NCBI GenBank assembly: GCA_023265785.1
Contig: JAHFSL010000024.1
Location: forward strand, 1-13,215
Source of the DNA: Candidatus Coatesiibacteriota bacterium
Lineage (GTDB): Bacteria > Oederibacteriota > CAKKQC01
DNA length: 13,215 nucleotides
Direction: 5' to 3'
Program-made: the position numbers and the translations under genes
The notes under the pieces: model-generated
Told to the model about the DNA's origin: nothing
Database searches by the model: none
The model's input: the letters and a program-made list of their open reading frames with translations, nothing else
Shown: piece by piece, positions 6,985 through 13,200 of the stretch
Position numbering within the stretch: the stretch's first letter is position 1
How the letters are laid out: each line of letters starts with the position of its first letter

Positions 6985-7960
6985 GCCGCTTGGCGGCGCG
7001 GCCCTCCCGGCGCTGGCGGACCCGCTCGCGGCGTTCCGCCATGCGCCGGTGGCGCTCGGCGTGCCGCGTGATCCGCTCGCGGAGGACGGGATGCCCGTCG
7101 AGGAAGGCCTTGAGGTCAGGATCGGCCTGGTCGAGCCGGCCCTCGCGGGCCAGCCGCCGCAGGGCGCGCACCTTGTCCATCCCGCCGGAGGCGTGGAGCT
7201 CCCGGTGCTCGCGGGCGCGATCGCGGATTTCCGCGAGACGCTCCCGCAGGGCGGCGCGCCGCTCGTCCTGCAGGAACGCGCGGAGGGCGCGCGGCCGGCG
7301 CTCGCCGCGGCCCACGGAAGTCTCCTGCCCCTCGGGAACATCCACGGCCTCGGCCTCGTGGCCCTGGGCGTCCATCCCGGCGGTGGCGACGGTGCCCTCG
7401 AGGACGGACACCGTGCTGGTTTCGTCCTCGGCTTCCACGGAGAAGGTCGTGCCTTTGACCGCGGCGACCGCGGTGCGGGTGTCCACCTTGAATCCCGGGG
7501 AGCCGCTGCCCAGGACGGCGAAGGACGCGAACAGCTTGCCGGCCAGCAGGGACACCTGGCCGAAGAAGCTCCCCGTCTTGGGGTCCGTTTTCGCCGTCCG
7601 GATCACCAGGGCGGTCCGCTCGCCGAGCTTGAGCAGGTGCTGGCCGACGAAGCTGATCGTGGCATGGGCGCCCACGGCCGTCTTGACCTGGTCGCCCTCG
7701 AAGAGGTCCAGGTCCTCCTCGCCGTCCACGGTCTCGCCGGTCTTCGCCCGGATCACGTCCACATCGCCATCCGCATCGGCGATTTCGGCCAGCGGCGCGG
7801 GCTTGACGGCCACGGGTGCCGGCTTGGCAGCGATGGGGATGGGCTTGGGCGGCTGGGCCACGGCGGTGGTGGCCGCGACGGCGCGGATCGGGAGCGAGCC
7901 CAGCAAGGCGCCGAGGGACAGAAGAAGCCGGGAAGAGTGGTAAGCCTGCATCGCGGTCAT
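6980..7960 (-). CDS. Exported FecR-domain protein with basic helical C-terminus
   Basis: A 326-residue protein with a signal peptide (hydrophobic about 11-30, RAVAA-TTAVA near the cleavage area), a Pro/Lys-rich linker built of KPxP units (38-56), a FecR-type beta domain (about 60-220) and a highly charged Arg/Glu-rich helical tail (about 222-326). The FecR core shows GDVDVI, DLFEGDQVKT, FKVDTRTAVAAVKGTTFSV (about 157-175) and VSVLEGTVAT. Stand-alone FecR-domain proteins are usually periplasmic or surface proteins of unknown ligand, unlike the FecR anti-sigma regulator, which has a cytosolic N-terminus. The ATG at 7960 overlaps the histidine-kinase stop (ATGA), suggesting coupling. An in-frame ATG at 7951 lies 7 bases after a TACAAT box and may start a separate leaderless message. 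Domain call is firm; function unknown. Confidence 0.85.
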   Translation of the reverse strand: MTAMQAYHSSRLLLSLGALLGSLPIRAVAATTAVAQPPKPIPIAAKPAPVAVKPAPLAEIADADGDVDVIRAKTGETVDGEEDLDLFEGDQVKTAVGAHATISFVGQHLLKLGERTALVIRTAKTDPKTGSFFGQVSLLAGKLFASFAVLGSGSPGFKVDTRTAVAAVKGTTFSVEAEDETSTVSVLEGTVATAGMDAQGHEAEAVDVPEGQETSVGRGERRPRALRAFLQDERRAALRERLAEIRDRAREHRELHASGGMDKVRALRRLAREGRLDQADPDLKAFLDGHPVLRERITRHAERHRRMAERRERVRQRREGRAAKRH

Positions 7961-9261
7961 TGTACCGCTTCAGCCGCGGCCTGCCCGACGGCCGACGGTC
8001 GCGCCTCGCGTGGGGGCCGCCGCGCGGGCACGGTCAGCGTCACGGTGGTGCCCTCGCCGTACCGGGATTCAATCGCCAGGGTGCCGCCCTGATCGGCAAC
8101 CAGCTGCCGGGAAATGGCGAGCCCCAGCCCGGTGCCGCCGGGGCGCCCGGATTCGAACCGGTGGAACAGCCGTTTCAGCCGGTCGGGCGGAATGCCCTGC
8201 CCGGTATCCCGGACGATCAACACACTCTGGGCCCCCCGGGCTTCCCCCAGCAGGGTGATGACCTGTGGCCGGGCGGGGTGCGGGTGCTGGATGGCGTTGT
8301 CGAGCAGGTTGACCAGGACCTGGTGGAGGGCATCGGGATCGGCCCACACCGGCACCCGGCCGGTCGCTTCGATGGCGAGGCTGACGCGCGGCGTGCGCTG
8401 GTCCCATTTCATCCGGATGAATTCAGTCGCGCGGGTGAGCACCGCCTGGCCGTCCTGCGCGGAGGGGCGGAGGAGCCCACGCCGTTCACGCGCGAACGAA
8501 AGGAGGCCCTCCAGCATGCGCGCGATCCGGTCAATCTCGCGCGAGGCGGTGGCGACCTGGCGGGAGAGCCGGGCGCGGGCCTCGGGTGCCGGTGCCCGGG
8601 CGGGGGAGCCCACCATCTCCAGGGTGATGGCGATCGTGGTGAGCGGGTTCCTGATTTCGTGGGCGACCTCCGCCAGGGAGGTCCCCAGCTCGGCCTGACG
8701 GCGCTGTTCCGCCAGCCGCGCCTCCTGCCGGGCCAGTTCCTCCACCAGCGGTCCCGGGAGTTCCTGGGAGGCGTAGACCGCCCCGCCGAGAACGATGAGT
8801 TGGAGGACCAGCACGAAAACGGTCCAGGCAAGGTACTCTCCCGGCAGCCACAGGATGACGGGGACCGGCCGAACCCACCAGGTTACGGTGACGAGCAGAA
8901 GGCCGGCGATGGCGATGCCGCCGTAGACGACGGACTTCCGCATGTCGCGGTCCAGATAGTAGATCGTGGAAATGGAGACCGGCAGGACGCAGACGAACGG
9001 GCTCATGATGGCCCCGGTGAAATAGATGGCGGCCAGCACGGTCGCCAGGTCCAGGTTGAGCAGGCGGAAGGCGGCGCGGCGGACATCGCCGGTGCGCACG
9101 GCGATGGCGTGCACAATCAGATTTCCGGCCAGCGCCAGCAGGCTGCACCAGAACAGGGGGCGGGGGTCAAACGGCAGGCGAATGCCGGACGCCCAGAACA
9201 GGGCGAAGGGGAGATTGATGTACCGGACCCACAGGTTCTGGCGGAGCATGCGTTCAGACAC
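7957..9261 (-). CDS. Membrane sensor histidine kinase
   Basis: A 434-residue sensor kinase of the inner membrane. The N-terminal third has about six hydrophobic spans (15-28, 35-55, 66-83, 84-103, 110-130, 142-164) with short loops and no large periplasmic domain, so the stimulus is probably sensed within or near the membrane. A charged coiled-coil (about 168-192) leads to the H-box AEVAHEIRNPLT with phospho-acceptor H201. The ATPase core shows the N-box HQVLVNLLDNAIQH (N322), G1 DTGQGI (352-357) and G2 GGTGLGL (375-381). All catalytic motifs are intact. No response regulator is adjacent, so it is an orphan kinase here; the next gene is the overlapping FecR protein. The GTG at 9261 is 11 bases after a TAGGAT box; ATG at 9249 is an alternative start. 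No Shine-Dalgarno is seen before either. Confidence 0.92.
   Translation of the reverse strand: MSERMLRQNLWVRYINLPFALFWASGIRLPFDPRPLFWCSLLALAGNLIVHAIAVRTGDVRRAAFRLLNLDLATVLAAIYFTGAIMSPFVCVLPVSISTIYYLDRDMRKSVVYGGIAIAGLLLVTVTWWVRPVPVILWLPGEYLAWTVFVLVLQLIVLGGAVYASQELPGPLVEELARQEARLAEQRRQAELGTSLAEVAHEIRNPLTTIAITLEMVGSPARAPAPEARARLSRQVATASREIDRIARMLEGLLSFARERRGLLRPSAQDGQAVLTRATEFIRMKWDQRTPRVSLAIEATGRVPVWADPDALHQVLVNLLDNAIQHPHPARPQVITLLGEARGAQSVLIVRDTGQGIPPDRLKRLFHRFESGRPGGTGLGLAISRQLVADQGGTLAIESRYGEGTTVTLTVPARRPPREARPSAVGQAAAEAVQ
7959..7964 (-). promoter_or_regulatory. TACAAT -10 box at the kinase/FecR junction
   Basis: TACAAT on the minus strand (7964-7959) spans the kinase stop region and ends 7 bases before the in-frame ATG at 7951. 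The hexamer and its spacing match those before the DUF1573 and small-membrane-protein genes. It would give the FecR gene its own leaderless transcript in addition to read-through from the kinase. No clear -35 is visible. Confidence 0.4.
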
Positions 9262-9272
9262 GGGGTCCGCGT

Positions 9273-9278
9273 ATCCTA
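9273..9278 (-). promoter_or_regulatory. Possible -10 box (TAGGAT) for the histidine kinase
   Basis: TAGGAT on the minus strand (9278-9273) lies 11 bases before GTG 9261 and 23 before ATG 9249. It would give a 4-5 base leader for the GTG start. It shares the 89-base divergent gap with the ATP sulfurylase promoter. No good -35 was recognised. Confidence 0.3.
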
Positions 9279-9309
9279 CCCCGTTTCCAGGGGGTGCGGG
9301 CCGGGCGGA

Positions 9310-9339
9310 TTGCGCCGCGCCGCCGCCGGGTGCGACAAT
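9310..9339 (+). promoter_or_regulatory. Predicted promoter for the ATP sulfurylase gene
   Basis: TTGCGC (9310-9315) and GACAAT (9334-9339) are 18 bases apart. The -10 box ends 11 bases before ATG 9351, so the leader would be about 5 bases. The start lacks a Shine-Dalgarno. Both hexamers deviate from consensus, so confidence is moderate. Confidence 0.4.
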
Positions 9340-9350
9340 GGCGGCCTCCC

Positions 9351-10532
9351 ATGGCGGAAACCCTGATCGCTCCCCACGGCGGTACGCTGGTCTCGCTCCT
9401 GGCGGCCGGGGCCCGGGCCGTAGCGCTGGAGGGTGAGGCCGCCGGCCTGCCCGCGTGGACGCTGACGCCGCGGCAGGCTTGCGATTTCGAACTGCTGGTC
9501 ACGGGCGGGTTCTCGCCCCTGCGCGGGTTTCTGGGCCGGCCGGACTGGGAGTCCGTGTGCGCGCGGCTCCGGTTGGCCGACGGGACGCTCTGGCCAATCC
9601 CAGTCACGCTCGACGTGTCCGAGGAGGCCGCGGGCGCCCTCCGCCCCGGCGGCCGCCTCGCCCTCCGGGATGCCGGCGGCACCCTACTGGGAATCCAGGC
9701 CGTGACGGATGTCTGGCGGCCTGACCGGGAGGCGGAGGCGCGGGCCGTGTTCGGCACGACGGATCCGGGCCACCCCGGGGCCGCTGCGATGGTCCAGAAG
9801 TCCCATCCCGTCTATGTTGGGGGATCCGTCGAGGCCGTGCGGGTGCCCGCCCACGATGATTTCGGGGACCTGCGGCTCACGCCTGCCCAGGCCCGCGTGG
9901 AATTTTCCCGGCGGGGATGGGGCCGGATCGTCGCGTTCCAGACCCGGAATCCCCTGCACCGCGCCCACGTGGAACTCACCTTGCGGGCGGCCAAGTCCGC
10001 CCAGGCCCACCTGTTGATCCATCCGGTGGTGGGCATGACGAAACCCGGCGACGTGGATCATGTCACGCGGGTGCACTGCTATCAGGCCCTCCTGCCCCAC
10101 TACCCGCCCGCCACGACGATGCTGGCCCTCCTGCCCCTGGCCATGCGGATGGGAGGCCCGCGCGAGGCCGTCTGGCACGCCATCATCCGCAAGAACCACG
10201 GTTGTACCCATTTCATCGTGGGCCGGGACCATGCGGGCCCGGGGAAGGACGCGGCGGGCAAGCCCTACTACGGACCCTATGACGCCCAGGAGCTGCTCCG
10301 CCAGCACGAGAAGGAATTGGGCGTGGCCATGGTGGAGTTCAAGATGATGGTGTACGTCGAGGCGCTCGACCAGTATTTCCCCGACGACGAGGTGCCGGCG
10401 GGCCAGACCACCGTCGCAATTTCCGGAACCGAATTACGGCAGATGCTGAAAGAAGGCCGCGAGATTCCGCGCTGGTTCACCTATCCCGAGGTGGCCGAGG
10501 TCCTGCGCGCGAACCCCAACCCACCCGTCTGA
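9351..10532 (+). CDS. sat: ATP sulfurylase (sulfate adenylyltransferase), homo-oligomeric Sat type
   Basis: A 393-residue cytosolic enzyme making adenosine 5'-phosphosulfate and pyrophosphate from ATP and sulfate, or the reverse in sulfur oxidisers. After an N-terminal PUA-like domain (GGFSPLRGFLG, 52-62) the catalytic domain shows QTRNPLHRAH (197-206, binding sulfate and ATP phosphates), GRDHAGPG (291-298) and ISGTELR (357-363). There is no C-terminal APS-kinase domain; length matches the stand-alone Sat, not CysD/CysN. The start at 9351 is preferred over the open frame from 9294, whose extra residues are an Arg-rich run. No APS reductase, APS kinase or sulfate transporter lies in the window, so assimilatory versus dissimilatory use cannot be decided. 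The G5/3D gene follows 17 bases downstream, probably cotranscribed. Confidence 0.95.
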   Translation: MAETLIAPHGGTLVSLLAAGARAVALEGEAAGLPAWTLTPRQACDFELLVTGGFSPLRGFLGRPDWESVCARLRLADGTLWPIPVTLDVSEEAAGALRPGGRLALRDAGGTLLGIQAVTDVWRPDREAEARAVFGTTDPGHPGAAAMVQKSHPVYVGGSVEAVRVPAHDDFGDLRLTPAQARVEFSRRGWGRIVAFQTRNPLHRAHVELTLRAAKSAQAHLLIHPVVGMTKPGDVDHVTRVHCYQALLPHYPPATTMLALLPLAMRMGGPREAVWHAIIRKNHGCTHFIVGRDHAGPGKDAAGKPYYGPYDAQELLRQHEKELGVAMVEFKMMVYVEALDQYFPDDEVPAGQTTVAISGTELRQMLKEGREIPRWFTYPEVAEVLRANPNPPV

Positions 10533-10537
10533 CGGGT
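10523..10537. repeat. Palindrome centred on the sat stop codon
   Basis: ACCCGTC (10523-10529) and GACGGGT (10531-10537) are perfect inverted copies around a single base, with the sat TGA (10530-10532) at the centre. As RNA this would fold to about a 5-bp stem with a 5-base loop. It lies before the start of the next gene on the same strand and has no T-run, so it is more likely an attenuating or incidental structure than a terminator. Confidence 0.3.
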
Positions 10538-10549
10538 CAGGGGCGGGTC

Positions 10550-11242
10550 ATGGGGAGGACGGCGCGGTGGGGGATGTGGCCGGTGACGGCCGCGGACCAC
10601 GCCCGGGTCGGACTCCTGGCCGCCGTGGCCACCGGCCTGGTGTTCACCGCGGTCGCCGGGCGGCGCGAGACGGTGGTCGAGCGGGTGGTCGAGGAGGCGG
10701 TCGCTCCCCCCGTCCGGCTCCTGCGCACCGCCGACCTGGCCCGTGGTTGGGAAGTCATCCTGGAAGAGGGCCGGCCCGGGGTGGCCCTGACATTTGTCCG
10801 GGACCGGATCCGGGGCGGAATGCCGCTGGGACGCGAGGTGGTGGAACGGCGGCTGGTGCGTGAGCCCCATCGTGAGGTCCGGCTCGTCGGCACGAATCAG
10901 GACGACAATGCCATCCACGCCCCCCGCCTGACCCGGGCGGTTCGGGCCCACCGGATGCTGGCGACCGCCTATGATCCGGGGCCCCACGACAACGGCTGGG
11001 ACAACGCGGGAACGACCAAGCTCGGGTGGCGGACCCGCCGGGGCATTGCCGCCGTGGACCCGAGCGTCATTCCCCTGCGCACGCTCCTGTTCGTCGAGGG
11101 CTACGGGCTGGCCTGGGCCGGTGACACGGGTGGCGCCATTAAGGGGGACCGGCTGGACCTGTGCTTCAACCGCACCGAGGAGGCCGAGCGGTGGGGCCGC
11201 CGGCGCACCCGGGCCTGGGTCCTGGAGGGCGGCCGGGACTAG
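10550..11242 (+). CDS. G5-domain and 3D-domain cell-envelope protein (YabE/RpfB-like architecture)
   Basis: A 230-residue envelope protein. One N-terminal TM or uncleaved signal (about 19-36) is followed by a G5-like beta region (about 41-115: VVERVVEEA, GWEVILEEGRPG, RRLVREPHREVRLVGT) and a C-terminal 3D domain (about 134-227). The three aspartates are seen in GIAAVDPSVIPLRT (D170), DTGGAIKG (D192) and RLDLCF (D203). The 3D domain is a double-psi beta-barrel related to the MltA lytic-transglycosylase core, and G5 domains bind glycans, so peptidoglycan binding or cleavage is likely but not proven. The order TM-G5-3D is known from Firmicutes YabE-type proteins. It lies 17 bases after sat. The start ATG 10550 has only a weak GGGG stretch upstream; ATG 10574 is possible. 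Its TAG overlaps the stop of the convergent gene. Confidence 0.85.
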   Translation: MGRTARWGMWPVTAADHARVGLLAAVATGLVFTAVAGRRETVVERVVEEAVAPPVRLLRTADLARGWEVILEEGRPGVALTFVRDRIRGGMPLGREVVERRLVREPHREVRLVGTNQDDNAIHAPRLTRAVRAHRMLATAYDPGPHDNGWDNAGTTKLGWRTRRGIAAVDPSVIPLRTLLFVEGYGLAWAGDTGGAIKGDRLDLCFNRTEEAERWGRRRTRAWVLEGGRD

Positions 11243-11577
11243 CGGAGGCGGCGCAGGAGGACGAGGTAGAGGGCGATGCCGAGGATGAGCAGGACCGCGA
11301 GGGGCACGGATGCGGTCGCTGCGATGACCACCCAGAAGGGGCGTTGCCCGTGGGCGAACGGCCAGGTCATGCCCCAACAGCCGACGAGGGCCAGGGTGCC
11401 GGCCAGCGTGAGCGCCGCGGGGACGCGATGCGCCTCGCGGGGCGAGAGGGGCGCGCCACCCTGGGCGCGCACCACCGCGTGGAGCCACCGGGTGCGGAGG
11501 AACGCGACCCCGAGCGCCACGCAGGCCAGCCCGGTGGCCGCCAGGCCCCACGGGAAGGGCGGCAGGGTCTCGTCCAT
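11239..11577 (-). CDS. Small three-helix integral membrane protein, unknown function
   Basis: A 112-residue protein starting MDETLPPFPWGL, with hydrophobic spans at about 9-27, 52-72 and 80-107 and a basic C-terminus (RRLR). The charged loop between spans 1 and 2 (RTRWLHAVVRAQG, SPREAHR) is Arg-rich, as for a cytosolic loop. I do not recognise a family. The same frame stays open far upstream to 12630, but that extension runs antisense through all of trxB and is not believed. ATG 11577 is supported by a TACAAT box exactly six bases before it. The gene converges on the G5/3D gene with a 4-base CTAG overlap that supplies TAG stops on both strands, and is divergent from trxB with 54 bases between start codons. 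Confidence 0.7.
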   Translation of the reverse strand: MDETLPPFPWGLAATGLACVALGVAFLRTRWLHAVVRAQGGAPLSPREAHRVPAALTLAGTLALVGCWGMTWPFAHGQRPFWVVIAATASVPLAVLLILGIALYLVLLRRLR

Positions 11578-11583
11578 GCCCGT

Positions 11584-11589
11584 ATTGTA
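11584..11589 (-). promoter_or_regulatory. TACAAT -10 box for the small membrane protein
   Basis: TACAAT on the minus strand (11589-11584) ends six bases before ATG 11577, placing the predicted transcription start on the start codon. Hexamer and spacing are identical to those of the DUF1573 gene. No -35 was recognised; the box abuts the trxB -35 on the other strand, so the two promoters are back to back. Confidence 0.45.
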
Positions 11590-11590
11590 C

Positions 11591-11620
11591 TTGACGCTCA
11601 CACGGACCCCCGCGTAAGAT
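11591..11620 (+). promoter_or_regulatory. Strong sigma70-type promoter for trxB
   Basis: TTGACG (11591-11596) and TAAGAT (11615-11620), 18 bases apart, are the best consensus promoter in the window. The -10 ends 11 bases before ATG 11632, so the leader should be only about 5 bases. There is no Shine-Dalgarno before the ATG. Confidence 0.65.
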
Positions 11621-11631
11621 TTGCCGGTCAG

Positions 11632-12576
11632 ATGCCCAACGCCCCGGCCGTCGAGAAGGTGGTGATCATCGGGGGCGCGTGCGCCGGCTACACGGCCGCC
11701 ATCTACACCGCGCGGGCCGCACTCAACCCCCTCCTGATCGTCGGGGACCTGGACGGGGGCCAGCTCTCCCAGACCTCGGATGTGGAGAATTTTCCGGGGT
11801 TTCCGGAGGGCATCATGGGGCCCGATCTGATGCTGAAATTCCGGGCGCAGGCCGAGCGGTTTGCCACCCGGATCGTGAGCGGCCTCGTCACGAAGCTGGA
11901 GGTCGCCGCCCGGCCGTTCACGCTGAGCACGGCCGACGGGGACACCCTGCGGGCGGAGGCGGTCATCATCGCGACCGGCGCCACGGCCCGGTGGCTCGAC
12001 CTGCCCAGCGAACAGCGCCTGCGGGGGAAGGGCGTCTCGGCCTGCGCCACGTGTGACGGCTTCTTCTTCAAGGGCAAGGCGCTGGCCGTGGTCGGAGGAG
12101 GCGACTCGGCCATGGAAGAGGCCACCTTCCTCACGAAATTCGCGAGCGCGGTGACCATCATCCATCGCCGGGCGGAATTCCGGGCCAGCCGGATCATGCT
12201 GGCCCGGGCGAAGGCGAATCCGAAGATCGCCTTCCTGCTCGACTCCGGCGTGGAGGAGGTCGTGGGCGCCGGCAAGGTGGAGGGCCTCCGGGTGAAACAC
12301 CTGCCGACCGGCCGGGTCACCGACCTGGCGGTGCAGGGACTCTTCCTGGCGATCGGCCACCAGCCGAATACCGGGTTCCTGCGGGGCATCGTGGACCTGG
12401 ACGAAAGGGGGTATGTCCTCGTCCGGGAGCACACGATGACCTCCGTGCCCGGGGTCTTCGCGGCGGGCGATGTTGCGGACTCCCGCTACCGGCAGGCCAT
12501 TTCGGCGGCCGGGTCGGGCTGTATGGCCGCCATTGACGTCGAACGCTGGCTGGCCGACCACGAGTCCTCTGCTTAA
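11632..12576 (+). CDS. trxB: Thioredoxin reductase (FAD/NADPH)
   Basis: A 314-residue low-molecular-weight thioredoxin reductase that passes electrons from NADPH through FAD and a cysteine pair to thioredoxin. Seen: FAD loop IIGGACAG (12-19), GGQLSQTSDVENFPGFP (42-58), ATG at 115-117, redox active site CATC (C138, C141), NADPH loop VGGGDSAMEEA (154-164), the NADPH-phosphate region HRRAEFRAS (178-186) and the C-terminal FAD motif GVFAAGDVADSRYRQA (274-289). Length is normal. The FAD loop is odd: the usual GxGxxG is GGACAG, with Ala16 where the second conserved Gly should be and Cys17 in the loop. The ATG at 11632 is chosen because the Rossmann strand follows directly; the open frame to 11161 crosses two other genes. 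Tpx follows in the same direction, fitting a shared thiol-redox role. Confidence 0.95.
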   Translation: MPNAPAVEKVVIIGGACAGYTAAIYTARAALNPLLIVGDLDGGQLSQTSDVENFPGFPEGIMGPDLMLKFRAQAERFATRIVSGLVTKLEVAARPFTLSTADGDTLRAEAVIIATGATARWLDLPSEQRLRGKGVSACATCDGFFFKGKALAVVGGGDSAMEEATFLTKFASAVTIIHRRAEFRASRIMLARAKANPKIAFLLDSGVEEVVGAGKVEGLRVKHLPTGRVTDLAVQGLFLAIGHQPNTGFLRGIVDLDERGYVLVREHTMTSVPGVFAAGDVADSRYRQAISAAGSGCMAAIDVERWLADHESSA

Positions 12577-12620
12577 GGACCTTTCTTCTCCGATTTTCTC
12601 CAAATTGAAACCGCTAATTA

Positions 12621-12626
12621 AAGGAG
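12621..12626 (+). promoter_or_regulatory. Strong ribosome-binding site of tpx
   Basis: AAGGAG lies 9 bases before ATG 12636 in an AT-rich leader unlike the surrounding GC-rich DNA. This fixes the tpx start and contrasts with the absence of such a site before trxB. The leader also holds a TTCTCC direct repeat (12586-12591 and 12595-12600). No clear promoter could be assigned, so co-transcription with trxB is possible. Confidence 0.7.
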
Positions 12627-12635
12627 ACACCTACC

Positions 12636-13151
12636 ATGGCTGTTGAACGTGCCGGGGCCATCACCTTCAAGGGAAATCCCCAGACCCTGCTCGGACCCGA
12701 ACTGAAACCCGGCGATGCCGCGCCGGAGGCGAACCTGATCGCTCCCGACATCTCCGGGGTCAAACTTCTGGAATCCACCGCCGGCAAGGTGCGGCTGGTC
12801 AGCGTCGTGCTCTCGCTGGACACGGGGATCTGCGACACCCAGACGAGGAAGTTTGAGGAGGAATTGGCCAAGCACCCGAACTTGGCGGTCATTACGGTGA
12901 GCATGGACCTGCCGTTCAACCAGAAGCGCTACTGTGGTGCCGCCGGGGTCAAACAGACGGTTCTCTCGGACCACAAGTATGGGGAGTTCGGCAAGCTGTA
13001 CGGCATCCTCGTCAAGGAACTCCGGATGCACGGCCGGGCGGTCTTCGTGATCGGGTCCGACAACAAGATCGTGTATGCGGGCTACAACAAGGAAATCGGC
13101 GAGGCCCCGAACTTCGACGCCGCGCTGGCGGCGCTCCAGACCGCGAAATAA
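12636..13151 (+). CDS. tpx: Thiol peroxidase (atypical 2-Cys peroxiredoxin, Tpx)
   Basis: A 171-residue peroxiredoxin that reduces hydrogen and alkyl peroxides using thioredoxin. The N-terminal FKGNPQTLLG and GDAAPEANL match the Tpx beta-hairpin and core. The peroxidatic motif is SLDTGICDTQTRKF with C66, the resolving cysteine is C100 in KRYCGAAG, and their spacing of 34 equals that of E. coli Tpx (C61/C95). The conserved active-site Arg is present in HGRAVFVIG. One residue is odd: the PxxxTxxC motif reads LSLDTGIC, with Leu59 (CTC) where the near-universal active-site proline is expected. The start is set by a strong AAGGAG. It lies 59 bases after trxB, which regenerates its likely electron donor. 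Confidence 0.95.
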   Translation: MAVERAGAITFKGNPQTLLGPELKPGDAAPEANLIAPDISGVKLLESTAGKVRLVSVVLSLDTGICDTQTRKFEEELAKHPNLAVITVSMDLPFNQKRYCGAAGVKQTVLSDHKYGEFGKLYGILVKELRMHGRAVFVIGSDNKIVYAGYNKEIGEAPNFDAALAALQTAK

Positions 13152-13173
13152 TCCTTCCGGTCGAGCCGACCCG

Positions 13174-13200
13174 GGCCGGCTGGCTGGCGGCCAGCCGGTC
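13174..13200 (+). terminator. GC-rich hairpin downstream of tpx
   Basis: CCGGCTGG (13176-13183) and CCAGCCGG (13191-13198) form a perfect 8-bp stem with a 7-base loop, extendable by a G-T wobble and one G-C pair to 13174-13200. It lies 22 bases after the tpx stop and could end the trxB-tpx transcript. No T-run follows. The DNA is also open in one frame to the window edge, so it might be coding for a gene that starts or continues beyond 13215. Confidence 0.4.

Noticed and set aside
10481..11551. 356-codon minus-strand open frame over the G5/3D gene
   Set aside because: Antisense to a recognised domain protein, Pro/Gly/Arg-rich, and overlapping the small membrane protein in another frame.
11161..11631. 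N-terminal extension of thioredoxin reductase
   Set aside because: It overlaps the G5/3D gene end and the small membrane protein, and crosses the trxB promoter.
11578..12630. Upstream extension of the small membrane protein to a 463-residue product
   Set aside because: The extension is antisense to all of trxB and has non-protein-like composition; a good start with a TACAAT box exists at 11577.
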